Source: Streptomyces griseus subsp. griseus (GTDB taxonomy: Bacteria; Actinomycetota; Actinomycetes; Streptomycetales; Streptomycetaceae). Taken from it: a DNA stretch of 64,000 nt. Position numbers and translations under genes: made by a program. The stretch lies in the NCBI RefSeq assembly GCF_000720255.1, contig NZ_JOJE01000040.1:1-64000 (forward strand), read 5' to 3'. Below are positions 9,406 to 19,327 of the stretch, one piece after another; positions within the stretch are counted from its first letter, which is position 1; each line of letters opens with the position of its first letter. A model generated the notes under the pieces. The model had not been told where the DNA came from and ran no database searches. It saw nothing but the letters and a program-made list of their open reading frames with translations.

Positions 9406-10400
9406 CCACCGCGACCACCACCCCCGCCGAACGTCCCCTGCCGAGCCCACGCACCCTGGTGGACGGCGGGACACGTACCGTACGGCGCCACCCGCTCCTC
9501 CTCGTCCTGGCGCTCATGGTGCTGGTCTTCCAACTGACGACCGGCAGTTTCCTCGACACGGGCAACCTGCGCGGAATCGCCACCGACGCCGCCACCCTCG
9601 CGATCGTGGCGGTACCCCTCGCCCTGCTGGTCATCAGCGGCTACCTCGACCTGTCGGTCGGCTCCACGCTCGCCCTCGGCGGACTGGTGGCCGGCTGGCT
9701 CGCGGGCCAGCAGCACCAGTCGCCGGTCGTCGCCGTGCTCGGCGCGGTGGTCGTGGGCGCGGCGGTGGGCGCCGTGAACGGCATCCTCTGCTGCTACCTC
9801 GGACTCTCCGCGTTCATCGTCACACTGGGGATGCTGACCGCGGTGCGCGGACTGGCACAGCAGCTCTTCCCGCTGCCCCTGAGCAGCTTCGGCCCCGGAT
9901 TCGCCTGGCTCGGTGGTTCACGCATCGCCGGGCTCGACGCGCCGGTCGTCATAGCGGCCCTCGTGCTCGTGGCCGGCGCCCTGTTCCTGGCGGTCACCCC
10001 CGCAGGACGGCACGTGTTCGCGATCGGCGTCAACCGCGAGGCCGCCTACCTCTCCGGCATCAACGTGCGCCGTACGCCCTTCACCCTGTTCGTCGTCACG
10101 GGCGTCGCCGCCGCCCTGGCCGGTGCCATCAAGGCGTCGGTGCTGGACAGCGTGGTCGCCGGGACGTCCGGCGCCGGCTTCGAACTGACCGTGCTCACCG
10201 CGGTCCTCCTCGGCGGCGTCGCCCTCACCGGCGGCTCCGGGTCGGTCTTCGGCGTCCTGCTCGGCGTGCTCTTCCTGGGTTGTCTGCAGAACGGCCTGAC
10301 ACTGCTGAGTGTGCCGACCTTCTGGCAGCAGATGGCCCAGGGCACCGCCCTGGTGGCAGGCGCGGCCCTCGCGTACTTCGGTCCGCGACTGAACCGGTGA
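9402..10400 (+). CDS. RbsC-like ABC importer permease
   Basis: A 332-aa integral membrane protein with about nine hydrophobic segments and the BPD_transp_2 signature (GYLDLSVGS, AAVGAVNGILCCYLGLSAFIVTLGM, TGGSGSVFGVLLGVLFLGCLQNGL). It should dimerise to form the transport channel served by the upstream double ATPase. The start overlaps the ATPase stop by 4 nt. Confidence 0.95.
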   Translation: MTTATTTPAERPLPSPRTLVDGGTRTVRRHPLLLVLALMVLVFQLTTGSFLDTGNLRGIATDAATLAIVAVPLALLVISGYLDLSVGSTLALGGLVAGWLAGQQHQSPVVAVLGAVVVGAAVGAVNGILCCYLGLSAFIVTLGMLTAVRGLAQQLFPLPLSSFGPGFAWLGGSRIAGLDAPVVIAALVLVAGALFLAVTPAGRHVFAIGVNREAAYLSGINVRRTPFTLFVVTGVAAALAGAIKASVLDSVVAGTSGAGFELTVLTAVLLGGVALTGGSGSVFGVLLGVLFLGCLQNGLTLLSVPTFWQQMAQGTALVAGAALAYFGPRLNR

Positions 10401-10437
10401 CGCAGTGACCCCCCACTCCGACAGGATCGATACGAAC

Positions 10438-12156
10438 GTGAACGACACGAGCCCCGCCCCCACCCTCGTCCTGACCGGCGGCCAGGTTCTCACCGTCGAC
10501 TGCGACTTCACCGTCGCCGAAGGCGTCGCCGTGCACGGCCGCGACATCGTCGCCGTCGGCAGCGACGCGCAGATGCGCGCCCTGGCCGGACCCGGCACCC
10601 GGGTCGTCGACCTCCGCGGCCGCACCGTCCTGCCCGGCATCAACGACTCCCATCTGCACGGAGCCGCGTACGGCATGACGAAGCCGCCCTTCGCCCTCGA
10701 CGTCGGCCACCCGACGGTGGGGTCGATCGCCGACATCGCCTCCGCCGTACAGCGCGCGGTACGGGCCGCCCGGCCCGGCGAGTGGATCGTGGGCCTGGGA
10801 TGGGACCCCGGCTACCTCGCCGAGTGCCTGGCCGACCCGCGGCGCTTCCCGCACCGGCGGGACCTGGACACGGTCGCGCCGGAGAACCCGGTCTGTCTGA
10901 CCGACTTCTCCTCGCACATGGTGTGGGCCAACAGCGCGGCTCTACGCCGCTCCGGCATCGACGCGGCGAGCGAGGCACCGCCCGGCGGCGTCGTCGACCT
11001 GGACGCCGACGGGGAACCCACCGGCATCCTGCGCGAGGCCGCCCAGGCGCTCGTGCTGGCCGAACTCCCCTCACCCACGGTCGCCCAGCGTCGCCAGGCC
11101 ATCCAGGGCGTGGTCCGCGAACTGCACGCCCGCGGGATCACCAGCTACACCGAGCCGGGCCTCGGCCCGGGCGGCGCCACCACCTTCTTCGGCGGGCTGA
11201 GCACCGACAACTGGACGGCCTACGCCGACCTGGCCGCGGACGGGGCACTCCAGGCCCGGGTCAGCGTGCTGCTGCTGCCCGCGCCGATGGGCGGCTCCGC
11301 CGCCGACGTACGCAAGGGCCTGAGTGAACTGCGGCGCCCCGATTCGACGGACGAGCGCGTCCTGCGCGCGATCGGCGTGAAGATCTTCGCCGACGGGGTG
11401 CCGCCCAACCGCACGGCCTGGATGAACGAGCCCTACGTAGACGGCGGCCACGGCGCGCTCTGCGTGCACGGCGCCACCCCCGCCCTCCAGGTCGACGAAC
11501 TGCGCGAGATGATCCGCGTCGCCCACGAGGCCGGCTTCCAGCTCGGCGTGCACGTCACCGGCGACCGCGCCATCGACACGGTCGTGGACGCCTTCCTCGC
11601 GGCCAACGCCGCCGCGCCACGCCCCGACGCCCGCCACTACGTCATCCACGGCGACTTCATCGGCGCCGACAGCCTCACCAAGCTGGCCGCCCACGGTTAC
11701 GGCGTCAATATGAACCCCGCGATCAAGTGGACCATCTCCGACCTGATGGACGAGGTCGTCGGCCCCGAGCGCTCCGCGTACCAGTGGCCCGTACGGTCCG
11801 CCGTCGAGGCCGGTGTCACGGTCTGCGCCAGCTCCGACGCGCCCATCACCCAGCCCGACTGGCGGCAGGGGGTGGCCGCGATGATGCTCCGGGAGTCCAA
11901 GGCCAGCGGCCGCCGCAGCGGACCCGAGCAGTGCGTGTCCCTCGCCGACGCCCTGCGCGCCTACACGATCAACGCGGCCCGTCAGGACTTCGCCGAGGAC
12001 TGGAAGGGAACCGTCGAGCCCGGCAAGGTCGCCGACCTCTGTGTCCTGGACCGCCCGCTGCTGGGCCTCGACCCGCACGAGATCGGGGACGTGGAGGTGG
12101 ACCTCACGGTCTTCGACGGCCGGATCGTCCACGAGCGCGAGGGCAGTGCCGTATGA
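10438..12156 (+). CDS. YtcJ-like amidohydrolase (amidohydro_3 family)
   Basis: A metal-dependent hydrolase of the YtcJ/amidohydro_3 group, ~572 aa. It shows LTGGQVLTVD, the metal-binding HLH in NDSHLHG, GVKIFADGVPPNRTAWM, VHVTGDRAID and SSDAPITQPDW. Members hydrolyse N-acyl, cyclic amide or related bonds. The GTG at 10438 is preferred because AGGA lies 11 nt upstream; an alternative GTG at 10405 adds 11 residues. It lies 37 bp behind the permease and overlaps the next gene, so it probably processes the imported compound. Confidence 0.85.
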   Translation: MNDTSPAPTLVLTGGQVLTVDCDFTVAEGVAVHGRDIVAVGSDAQMRALAGPGTRVVDLRGRTVLPGINDSHLHGAAYGMTKPPFALDVGHPTVGSIADIASAVQRAVRAARPGEWIVGLGWDPGYLAECLADPRRFPHRRDLDTVAPENPVCLTDFSSHMVWANSAALRRSGIDAASEAPPGGVVDLDADGEPTGILREAAQALVLAELPSPTVAQRRQAIQGVVRELHARGITSYTEPGLGPGGATTFFGGLSTDNWTAYADLAADGALQARVSVLLLPAPMGGSAADVRKGLSELRRPDSTDERVLRAIGVKIFADGVPPNRTAWMNEPYVDGGHGALCVHGATPALQVDELREMIRVAHEAGFQLGVHVTGDRAIDTVVDAFLAANAAAPRPDARHYVIHGDFIGADSLTKLAAHGYGVNMNPAIKWTISDLMDEVVGPERSAYQWPVRSAVEAGVTVCASSDAPITQPDWRQGVAAMMLRESKASGRRSGPEQCVSLADALRAYTINAARQDFAEDWKGTVEPGKVADLCVLDRPLLGLDPHEIGDVEVDLTVFDGRIVHEREGSAV

Positions 12157-13103
12157 CCGCGACGACGGCCTCTCCCCGCCTGCTGCTCGTGCTGAGCGAG
12201 AACTGGACGCTCACCGGCGGCCGGGCCGACCTGCCCGCCGCGGTCCGCTGGGCGCGCGAGGCCGAGGACGCCGGCTTCGACTCCGTCATGGTCAGCGAAC
12301 ACATCGTGCTCGGACCTGATGCCGCCGCCGACGGCATCATGGGCAACCCGCGCGACTACGCCCTCCCGGGCAACCAGGACCCGTACACCCCCTGGCCCAA
12401 CTCCCTGCTCCTGCTCGCCGCCATCGCCTCCGTCACCGAGCGCTTGCGCCTGGCGGCGGCTGCGGTGCTGGCCCCGCTGCGACACCCCCTGCTCATGGCA
12501 CGCGAGCTGGGCACCCTCGACCTGCTCAGCGAGGGCCGCCTCCTTGTGCAGCCGACGGTGAGCTGGAGCGAGGACGAGTACGACGCGCTCGGTGTCCCCT
12601 TCGCCCGGCGCGGCCGGCTGCTGGACGAGCACCTCGACATCTGGGCGAAGGCCTGGGGCCCGTCCCCGATCTCGCACGAGAGCGACCACTACACCTTCCG
12701 CGACGTGTACTTCGAGCCCAAGGCGTACCGCCCCGAGGGCCCGCGCCTCTGGTTCGGCGGTCAGCGGCTGCACGGCCCCGTCCTGCGCAGGCTCGTGCGG
12801 TACGGCCACGGGTTCCATCCCTTGGGCCGCCCGACGCCACAGGACATGCAGCTGCTCAAGGACGCGATGGCGGCCGCCGGCCGGGACATCACCGAACTGG
12901 AGATGATCGGCGGCACTCAGGCCACCTTCCCCGACGACCACTCCACGGCGGACCTCGGCGCGGCCCTCGCGAGCATTCCTGAGCAGCTGGAACAGGGGTT
13001 CACGACGTTCTGCCTCAAACCCAACCAGTTCATCGACGACCCCGACGGGATCGGTGCGTTCTGCCGCGAGGTGATGCGCCGCGTGGAGGCACTGACGGGC
13101 TGA
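12153..13103 (+). CDS. LLM-class flavin-dependent oxidoreductase
   Basis: A 316-aa luciferase-like monooxygenase (F420 or FMN dependent): ADLPAAVRWAREAEDAGFDSVMVSEH at the N-terminus, then LRLAAAAVLAPLRHPLLMARELGTLDLLS and RLVRYGHGFHPLG. These TIM-barrel enzymes oxygenate or dehydrogenate diverse substrates. The ATG at 12153 overlaps the amidohydrolase stop by 4 nt; it is last in the transport-catabolism operon and probably oxidises the hydrolysis product. Cofactor choice cannot be decided from sequence alone. Confidence 0.88.
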   Translation: MTATTASPRLLLVLSENWTLTGGRADLPAAVRWAREAEDAGFDSVMVSEHIVLGPDAAADGIMGNPRDYALPGNQDPYTPWPNSLLLLAAIASVTERLRLAAAAVLAPLRHPLLMARELGTLDLLSEGRLLVQPTVSWSEDEYDALGVPFARRGRLLDEHLDIWAKAWGPSPISHESDHYTFRDVYFEPKAYRPEGPRLWFGGQRLHGPVLRRLVRYGHGFHPLGRPTPQDMQLLKDAMAAAGRDITELEMIGGTQATFPDDHSTADLGAALASIPEQLEQGFTTFCLKPNQFIDDPDGIGAFCREVMRRVEALTG

Positions 13104-13128
13104 CCCCCGCCTTGTCCATGCGTTCGAG

Positions 13129-13169
13129 CCGTGCGGCCGACCGGGACACCGTCCCCGCCGACCGCACGG
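13129..13169. terminator. Bidirectional hairpin between convergent operons
   Basis: Two 19-nt arms (13129-13147 and 13151-13169) pair at 16 positions around a 3-nt loop. It lies between the convergent ends of the monooxygenase gene (13103) and hypE (13185), the expected place for a shared terminator. No U-run follows, as is usual in Streptomyces. Confidence 0.55.
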
Positions 13170-13184
13170 CCGTGCCGTCACCGC

Positions 13185-14252
13185 TCAGCAGATACGCGGC
13201 AGTTGTTCCCCCAACGGCAGGTCCACGACCCGGGTGCCGCCGAGACCGGTCCGGGCGACGACCATGCCCGGATGGTCGGCCACGCACGTACCGATGACCG
13301 CCGCCCCCGCGCCCTGCGGGTGCGCCCGCATCGCCGCGAGGACGGCGTCGGCGTGCTCGGGCGGTACGAAGGCCACGAGGCGCCCCTCGTTGGCGACGTA
13401 CAGCGGGTCGAGGCCCAGGAACCCGCAGGCCGCCGCCACGGAGTCGGGCACCGGGACCGCGCTCTCCGTGATCATGACACCCGTGCGGGACGCGGCCGCG
13501 ATCTCGCAGAGCGAGGTGGCGAGCCCGCCCCGCGTCGGATCGCGCAGCACATGCACGTCCGGCGTGACCTCCAGCATCGCCGCCACCAGCCCGCCCAGTG
13601 GCGCGGTGTCGCTGACGACGTCGGAGCCGAACCGCAGCCCCTCGCGCACGCTCAGTACCGCCACACCGTGCGCCCCGATCGGGCCGCTCACGATCACCAC
13701 GTCACCCGGCGTCGCCCGCTGCGGACGGATGTCGACGCCGGCCGGGATCAGCCCGATGCCGGAGGTGTTGATGTACACGCCGTCACCGTGGCCCGACTCG
13801 ACGACCTTGGTGTCCCCGGTCGCGACCGTCACCCCGGCGGCGGAGGCGGCCGCGCCCACCGCTTGGGCGACCCGGCCGACCACGTCCAGTTCGACGCCCT
13901 CCTCCAGGATGAACGCCGTCGACAGGTAGGCGGCCCGCGCTCCGCTCATCGCCAGGTCGTTCACCGTGCCGTTGACGGCCAGGTCACCGATGCTCCCGCC
14001 GGGGAAGAACAGCGGCCGTACGACGTAGGAGTCGGTGGAGAACGCCAGCCTGGCTCCGCCCAGTTCGACGGCGGCGGAGTCGGTGAGCGCGCCGAGGATC
14101 TCGTTGCCGTAGGCCGCCGCGAACAGGTGCTGCGTCAGCTCGCCCGAGAGCGCGCCGCCGCCCCCGTGGCCCATCACGACCACCGGATGGTCGCGCAGGG
14201 GAGCGGGGCAGGACCAGTTCGCGGGGTCGACGACCGTGTCCGTGTCAGCCAA
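13185..14252 (-). CDS. hypE: Hydrogenase maturation factor HypE
   Basis: A 355-aa HypE. It takes the carbamoyl group from HypF onto its C-terminal Cys, dehydrates it with ATP to thiocyanate and passes cyanide to the iron held by HypC/HypD. The invariant C-terminal PRIC is present, as are GHGGGGALS near the start, the AIRS-type [16 protein letters not shown] and GDTKVV. The start is a TTG at 14252: GGAGG sits about 8 nt upstream and no ATG or GTG fits in frame without a long unrelated extension. It overlaps hypD by 8 nt. Confidence 0.95.
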   Translation of the reverse strand: MADTDTVVDPANWSCPAPLRDHPVVVMGHGGGGALSGELTQHLFAAAYGNEILGALTDSAAVELGGARLAFSTDSYVVRPLFFPGGSIGDLAVNGTVNDLAMSGARAAYLSTAFILEEGVELDVVGRVAQAVGAAASAAGVTVATGDTKVVESGHGDGVYINTSGIGLIPAGVDIRPQRATPGDVVIVSGPIGAHGVAVLSVREGLRFGSDVVSDTAPLGGLVAAMLEVTPDVHVLRDPTRGGLATSLCEIAAASRTGVMITESAVPVPDSVAAACGFLGLDPLYVANEGRLVAFVPPEHADAVLAAMRAHPQGAGAAVIGTCVADHPGMVVARTGLGGTRVVDLPLGEQLPRIC

Positions 14253-15348
14253 CGGGGGCCACCTCCAGCCGGCGGTAGAGGTAGTACGCCGCGCAGGCAC
14301 CCTCGCTGGAGACCATGGTGGCGCCGAGCGGGGTCCGCGGCGTGCAGGTCGTGCCGAAGGCGGGGCACTCGTTGGGCTTGATCAGGCCCTGCAGCACCTC
14401 GCCGCTACGGCACTCGGCGGACTCGACCGTCTTCACGTCGCCGACGTCGAAGCGGTACTCGGCGTCGTACTCCCGGAAGGCCTCCGACAGTCGCCAGCCG
14501 CTGTCCGGGATGGTGCCGATACCGCGCCAGCCCCGGTCGGTGACCTCGAAGACCTCCTCGATCATGCGCAGCGCGGCCGGGTTGCCCGCGTCGCGCACCG
14601 CGCGCGGGTAGGCGTTCTCCACCCGGTGCTCCCCGCGCTCCAGCTGACGAACGGTACGGCGCACGCCCTCCAGGATGTCGAGTGGCTCGAAGCCGGTCAC
14701 CACGATCGGCACCCGATGGCGTTCGGCCAGCTCCGGGTACTCGGCGGTGCCCATCACACTGCACACATGGCCCGCCGCGAGGAAGGCCTGGACCCGGCAC
14801 TCGGGCGCCGTCATGATCGCCTCGACCGCCGGCGGCACCCGCACGTGCGACACCAGCAGGCTGAAGTTGCGGATCCCGAGCCGACGGGCCTCGTGCACGG
14901 TCATGGCGTTGGCCGGGGCCGTCGTCTCGAAGCCGATGCCGAAGAACACGACCTCCCTGTCCGGCTCGCGCCGGGCGATCTCCAGGGCGTCGAGCGGCGA
15001 GTACACCACCCGCACGTCACCGCCCTCGCCCTTGACCCGGAAGAGGTCACGCCCGGTACCGGGCACGCGCAGCATGTCGCCGAAGGAACAGAAGACGACG
15101 TTCGGGCGGGCCGCGATGGCCAGCGCCTTGTCGATCATCTCCAGCGGCGTCACACACACCGGACAGCCCGGACCATGAATCAACTCCACCTCGTCCGGCA
15201 GGAGTTGGTCGATGCCGTGCCGGATGATGGAGTGGGTCTGCCCACCGCAGACCTCCATCATCGCCCACGGACGGGTGACCGTGGCGTGGATCTCGTCCAG
15301 CAGCCGGCGGGCCAGCTCCGGGTCGTTGAACTCCTCGATGTACTTCAT
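14245..15348 (-). CDS. hypD: Hydrogenase maturation factor HypD
   Basis: A 367-aa iron-sulfur scaffold for the Fe(CN)2CO moiety, working with HypC. Conserved motifs are present: MEVCGGQTH (Cys34, His39), GPGCPVC (Cys62, Cys65), [10 protein letters not shown] and the C-terminal Cys-rich part with [17 protein letters not shown] and SEGACAAYY for the [4Fe-4S] cluster. It overlaps hypC (ATGA) and hypE and is part of the minus-strand hypABFCDE operon. Confidence 0.97.
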   Translation of the reverse strand: MKYIEEFNDPELARRLLDEIHATVTRPWAMMEVCGGQTHSIIRHGIDQLLPDEVELIHGPGCPVCVTPLEMIDKALAIAARPNVVFCSFGDMLRVPGTGRDLFRVKGEGGDVRVVYSPLDALEIARREPDREVVFFGIGFETTAPANAMTVHEARRLGIRNFSLLVSHVRVPPAVEAIMTAPECRVQAFLAAGHVCSVMGTAEYPELAERHRVPIVVTGFEPLDILEGVRRTVRQLERGEHRVENAYPRAVRDAGNPAALRMIEEVFEVTDRGWRGIGTIPDSGWRLSEAFREYDAEYRFDVGDVKTVESAECRSGEVLQGLIKPNECPAFGTTCTPRTPLGATMVSSEGACAAYYLYRRLEVAPVG

Positions 15349-15677
15349 CGCGCACCCTCCTCACCGGCGAGCTCGGTGGCGGGACCGGCGGCGGGCCGCA
15401 CGGCCGCCCCCTCGGCCTCCGCCCGGGCCCACGCGTCGCCGAACTCCTCCTCCAGCAGCCCTAGTTGCTCGAACAGCTCCAGCGATGCGCGAGCCGACTC
15501 CTCGTCCAGCCGCTGCAACGCGAAACCGACGTGGACGATGACGTACTCGCCCACCTGCGCCTCGGGGACGTAGGCGAGGCACACCTCCTTGACCACGCCG
15601 CCGAAGTCGACCCGCGCCATGCGCGTGCCGTCCCGGTCCTCGATTCCGACCACCCGGCCGGGTACCGCCAGGCACAT
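15345..15677 (-). CDS. hypC: Hydrogenase assembly chaperone HypC
   Basis: A 110-aa HypC/HybG chaperone beginning MCLAVPG; Cys2, after methionine removal, binds the iron-cyanide group together with HypD. The family core is ~75-80 residues, so this protein has an acidic and Ala-rich tail of about 30 residues that is not needed for the known function. The start codon overlaps the hypF stop by one base (TGATG). Confidence 0.95.
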   Translation of the reverse strand: MCLAVPGRVVGIEDRDGTRMARVDFGGVVKEVCLAYVPEAQVGEYVIVHVGFALQRLDEESARASLELFEQLGLLEEEFGDAWARAEAEGAAVRPAAGPATELAGEEGAR

Positions 15678-18022
15678 CAGCGTCCTCCTTGTCGCTCGTG
15701 TAGCTCGGAACGATCCGTCCGCGCCGCCAGCACCAGCTGGCCGAGCGCGAGACCGCCGTCGTTGGGCGGCACCCGCCGATGGCGGAGCACCGTGAATCCG
15801 TCCGCCGCCAGCAGCGCGGCACACTCCGCGTCCAGCAGCGTGTTCGCGAACACCCCACCCGACAGCGCCGCCACCTCCGCCCCCGTCTCCCGGCGGGCGG
15901 CCCGGCAGACGTCCGCCACGGCCGCGGCGACCGCGCGGTGGAAACGGGCGGCGATCACCGGGACGGGCACCCCGCGCCTCAGATCGGCGACGACCGCGCC
16001 CAGCACCGGCCCCGGATCCAGACCCCCGCCGAAGGCGTACGCCCCGCTCTCCTGCGGCCAGGCGGGCAGCGCCGCCGCCTCCAGCTCGATCGCGGCCTGC
16101 GCCTCGTAGCGCACGCGGTGGCAGATCCCCACCAGCGACGACACCGCGTCGAAGAGCCGCCCCATCGACGAGGTCGGCACACAGGCCGTCCCACGTGCCA
16201 ACTGCTGCTCCAGCAAACGCAGTTCCCCGGCCGTGCACGCGGCGACGCACGGCAGGTCGGCGTCCCACGGCAACCCGGCCGCGCGCAACCGGGCCAGCGC
16301 CATCCGGCACGGATTGGCCACCCCCGCGTCACCGCCGGGCAGCTGCGCGTACCGCAGGTGGGTGAAGCGCTGGAAGCCTGCGTAGCCCCCGACCAGCACC
16401 TCCCCGCCCCACACCGCCCCGTCGTCGCCGTACCCGGTGCCGTCGAACGCGACGCCGATGACGGTCGCACCGGCGTCCAGCCCGTGCTCGGCCATCACCG
16501 ACGCGACATGGGCGTGGTGATGCTGCACCAGCCGCAGCGGCAGCCCGCCCGCGTCCGCGGCCCGCCGCGCCCAGCGGGCCGAGTGGTATCCCGGGTGCCG
16601 GTCCGCCGCCAGCAGCCCGTGCTCGATCCCGGTCAGCGCCCGCAGCCGCCCCGCCGCCCCCTCGAAGGCCCGTACGGTGGCCAGGTCGCCCATGTCACCG
16701 ATGTGCGGGGAGAACCAGGCGCTGCCTTCCGCGCCGAGGCACAGGGCGTTCTTCAGGTCACCGCCCACGGCGAGGGCGGCGTCGACGGCGACGGGCAGCG
16801 CGAGCGGCTGCGGAACGTGCCCGCGCGACCGGCGCAGCACCACCTCGCCGCCCCCGTCCGGCCGGACGCGGACCACCGAGTCGTCACAGGGCGCCTCGAT
16901 CATCCGGTCGTGCCACAGCCAGGCGTCAGCGATCCCGGCGAGCCGCTCCAGTGCCTCGCCGTCATCGGTGACGATCGGCTCCCCGGAACGGTTCCCGCTG
17001 GTCATCACCAGCACTCGCGGGCCCGGCGGATCACCCGGCAGCCCGAACAGCAACCGGTGCAGGGGGGTGTACGGCAGCATCACGCCCACGTCCGGACTGC
17101 CCGGACACACCGCCTCGGCGAGCTCGCGGGCCCCCTCCCGCCGCCGCAGCAGTACGATCGGCCGCCGCCGGCCGGTCAGCACCGCCCGTTCCTCCGGGCC
17201 GACGTGCGCCAGCCGCTCCGCACCCGCGGGGTCGGCGCACATGACGGCGAACGGCTTGCCCCCGCGCTCCTTGCGCGAGCGCAGCGCGGTGACCGCCCGC
17301 TCGTCGCCCGCGTCGCAGGCCAGGTGGTACCCGCCGAGCCCCTTGACGGCCAGCACGGCGCCCTCCGCCAGCAGCCGCCGAGCCTGAGCCAGCGCCGCCT
17401 CACCCTCGCGGGGGCGGCTGCCGGGGACGGTGAGCCGCAGTCGCGGTCCGCAGTCGTGGCACGCCACCGGCTGCGCGTGGAAACGCCGGTCGGCGGGATC
17501 CGCGTACTCGGTTGCGCAGTCCCGGCAGAGCGGGAAGACGGCCATGGTGGTCGTCGCCCGGTCGTAGGGCAGAGCGGTGGAGATCGTGAAGCGGGGACCG
17601 CAGTGCGTGCACGTGATGAAGGGGTGCCGGTGCCGGCGGTCCGCCGGATCCGCCAGCTCCCGCAGACAGTCCTCGCAGGTCGCGGTGTCCGGCGGGATCA
17701 GCGTCCGGCCCGGTCCGTCGCCCTCGGACGGATGGATGACGAATCCGGCGTCGCCGACGGCCGGGACGGTCTCGTACGACACTTCCCGGACGTCCGCCAG
17801 CGGCGGCGGCCGCTCGGTCAGGGCCCGGCAGAAGCCGGCCACGGCCTCCGGTGAGCCCTCCACCTCGGCGACCACACCCGCGACGCCGTTGCGGACATGA
17901 CCCGAGAGACCCAGCTCTCCGGCCAGCCGGTGCACGAACGGCCTGAACCCCACGCCCTGCACGGTCCCGCGCACGGTCACCCGCCGCCGTTCAGTGCCCT
18001 GGGCGGTCGTCGTGGAGGTCAC
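15677..18022 (-). CDS. hypF: Carbamoyltransferase HypF
   Basis: A 781-aa protein with the full HypF domain order: acylphosphatase (RGTVQGVGFRPFVHRL, near residue 20), two zinc-finger units (CEDC...CTHC and CRDC...CHDC, residues ~115-195), YrdC-like (KGLGGYHLACDA) and a Kae1-like carbamoyltransferase (HHHAHVASVMAEH, GVAFDGTGYG). It makes carbamoyl-AMP from carbamoyl phosphate and loads HypE, providing the cyanide ligands. The GTG start at 18022 overlaps the hypB stop. Confidence 0.97.
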   Translation of the reverse strand: MTSTTTAQGTERRRVTVRGTVQGVGFRPFVHRLAGELGLSGHVRNGVAGVVAEVEGSPEAVAGFCRALTERPPPLADVREVSYETVPAVGDAGFVIHPSEGDGPGRTLIPPDTATCEDCLRELADPADRRHRHPFITCTHCGPRFTISTALPYDRATTTMAVFPLCRDCATEYADPADRRFHAQPVACHDCGPRLRLTVPGSRPREGEAALAQARRLLAEGAVLAVKGLGGYHLACDAGDERAVTALRSRKERGGKPFAVMCADPAGAERLAHVGPEERAVLTGRRRPIVLLRRREGARELAEAVCPGSPDVGVMLPYTPLHRLLFGLPGDPPGPRVLVMTSGNRSGEPIVTDDGEALERLAGIADAWLWHDRMIEAPCDDSVVRVRPDGGGEVVLRRSRGHVPQPLALPVAVDAALAVGGDLKNALCLGAEGSAWFSPHIGDMGDLATVRAFEGAAGRLRALTGIEHGLLAADRHPGYHSARWARRAADAGGLPLRLVQHHHAHVASVMAEHGLDAGATVIGVAFDGTGYGDDGAVWGGEVLVGGYAGFQRFTHLRYAQLPGGDAGVANPCRMALARLRAAGLPWDADLPCVAACTAGELRLLEQQLARGTACVPTSSMGRLFDAVSSLVGICHRVRYEAQAAIELEAAALPAWPQESGAYAFGGGLDPGPVLGAVVADLRRGVPVPVIAARFHRAVAAAVADVCRAARRETGAEVAALSGGVFANTLLDAECAALLAADGFTVLRHRRVPPNDGGLALGQLVLAARTDRSELHERQGGR

Positions 18023-18828
18023 GCGGTGCGGGGCCGAACGGCGGGCCCGTGGTCGTGGTCGTGACCGCGCGCTGGTGCGTGGTCGTGAGCGTGACCATGG
18101 CTGTGCTCGGGCCCGTGATCGTGGCCGTGCGCGCGCAGATGGTCCGCCGCGAGCAGCGGGGTGTGCGGCGCGTCCCCGTCCGCGACCGCGAGCACGCGGT
18201 CCAGGAGAGAGTTGACGCCCTGTCCGTCCTTGGCCGAGGTGCGCAGGATCTCCACCCCGGGGTTGACGCGCTCGACGGCCTCCGTGAAGGCGGCGCCGTC
18301 GAAGCCGACGGCGTCGGCGAGGTCCGTCTTGGTCAGCACCACGAGATGGGCCGCCCCGAAGGCGGCCGGGTACTTCAGCGGCTTGTCCTCGCCCTCCGTC
18401 ACCGACATCAGCGTCACGCGCAGCGTCTCACCCAGGTCGTAGGAGGCGGGGCAGACCAGGTTGCCCACGTTCTCCACGAACAGCAGCCGGGTCCCGTCCG
18501 GCAGCCAGCCGTCGATGAGCCCGCGCAACTGCGCCGATTCCAGATGGCACAGCCCGCCGGTCAGCACCTGCTTCACCGGCGCCCCGGAGCGGGCCAGGCG
18601 ACGGGCGTCGTTCTCCGTGGCCAGATCGGCGGTGAGCGCGGCGATGGCCACCCCGCGCTCCAGGGACCGACGCAGCACCAGCTCCAGCAGCGCGGTCTTG
18701 CCGCTGCCCGGACTGGAGAGCAGGTTGACGGCGGTCACCCGCCGGTCGGCCAGGTCGGCGCGGAGCTCCGCCGCCAGACCGTCGTTCTTGGCCAGTACGG
18801 CCGTCCGTACGTCGACGCTGCGGCACAT
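18019..18828 (-). CDS. hypB: Hydrogenase nickel GTPase HypB with C-terminal His-rich tail
   Basis: A 269-aa SIMIBI-class GTPase that delivers nickel with HypA. P-loop SPGSGKT is at 39-45, the G-domain metal site GGLCHLES (Cys94, His95), LTKTDL and TSAKDGQG follow. The last ~35 residues are packed with HGH, HDH and HSH units alternating with Asp and Pro. In well-known HypB proteins the His stretch is N-terminal, and the N-terminal CxxCGC metal motif is absent here. The tail may store nickel. It overlaps hypA (1 nt) and hypF (GTGA). Confidence 0.96.
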   Translation of the reverse strand: MCRSVDVRTAVLAKNDGLAAELRADLADRRVTAVNLLSSPGSGKTALLELVLRRSLERGVAIAALTADLATENDARRLARSGAPVKQVLTGGLCHLESAQLRGLIDGWLPDGTRLLFVENVGNLVCPASYDLGETLRVTLMSVTEGEDKPLKYPAAFGAAHLVVLTKTDLADAVGFDGAAFTEAVERVNPGVEILRTSAKDGQGVNSLLDRVLAVADGDAPHTPLLAADHLRAHGHDHGPEHSHGHAHDHAPARGHDHDHGPAVRPRTA

Positions 18829-19181
18829 CACGGGCTCCCTGCCATTCGTACCTCCGCCAGTTCCAGTTCGCGCCCGGTCAGCAGTTCGGCCGCCGCGGTG
18901 TCGCAGTGCGGGCACCACAGGGCGGGTGGCGAGCCGACGTCGAAGCGCGCGTCGCAGCCGCCGCAGCGGGCGCGGGCCGGCACCTCTTCGATGACCAGTT
19001 CCGCCCCGTCCAGCGCGGTGCCCTCGGCGACCAGTGAGAAGGAGAAGCGCAGCGCGTCAGGGACGACACCCGCCAGTTCGCCGATCCGCAACGTCACGCC
19101 CGCCACCGCGTCCGCACCGTGTTCGCGGGCGACGTCCTCGGCGCTCTCCACGACGGCGGCGGCGATCGACAGCTCGTGCAT
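18828..19181 (-). CDS. hypA: Hydrogenase nickel metallochaperone HypA
   Basis: A 117-aa HypA. The essential N-terminus MHELS provides the His2 nickel ligand, and the zinc site is Cys73-Cys76/Cys90-Cys93 (CGGC and CPHC). It hands nickel to the large subunit together with HypB. It is the first gene of the minus-strand hyp operon; 146 bp separate it from the divergent hypX gene and should hold both promoters. Confidence 0.96.
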   Translation of the reverse strand: MHELSIAAAVVESAEDVAREHGADAVAGVTLRIGELAGVVPDALRFSFSLVAEGTALDGAELVIEEVPARARCGGCDARFDVGSPPALWCPHCDTAAAELLTGRELELAEVRMAGSP

Positions 19182-19327
19182 GGTCCGCCACGCTAGGCAC
19201 GGCCGGAGCGCCGCGGCCGCACGCCGAGGCGGACGGGAGCCGTTTTCCCCCGCCCGGCCCAAGCGCGCGGCCCCGAGGGGCGCGCCTCGCGTCCCGTGCG
19301 GCGGTCGCCGGGCAGCATCACCGCGTG

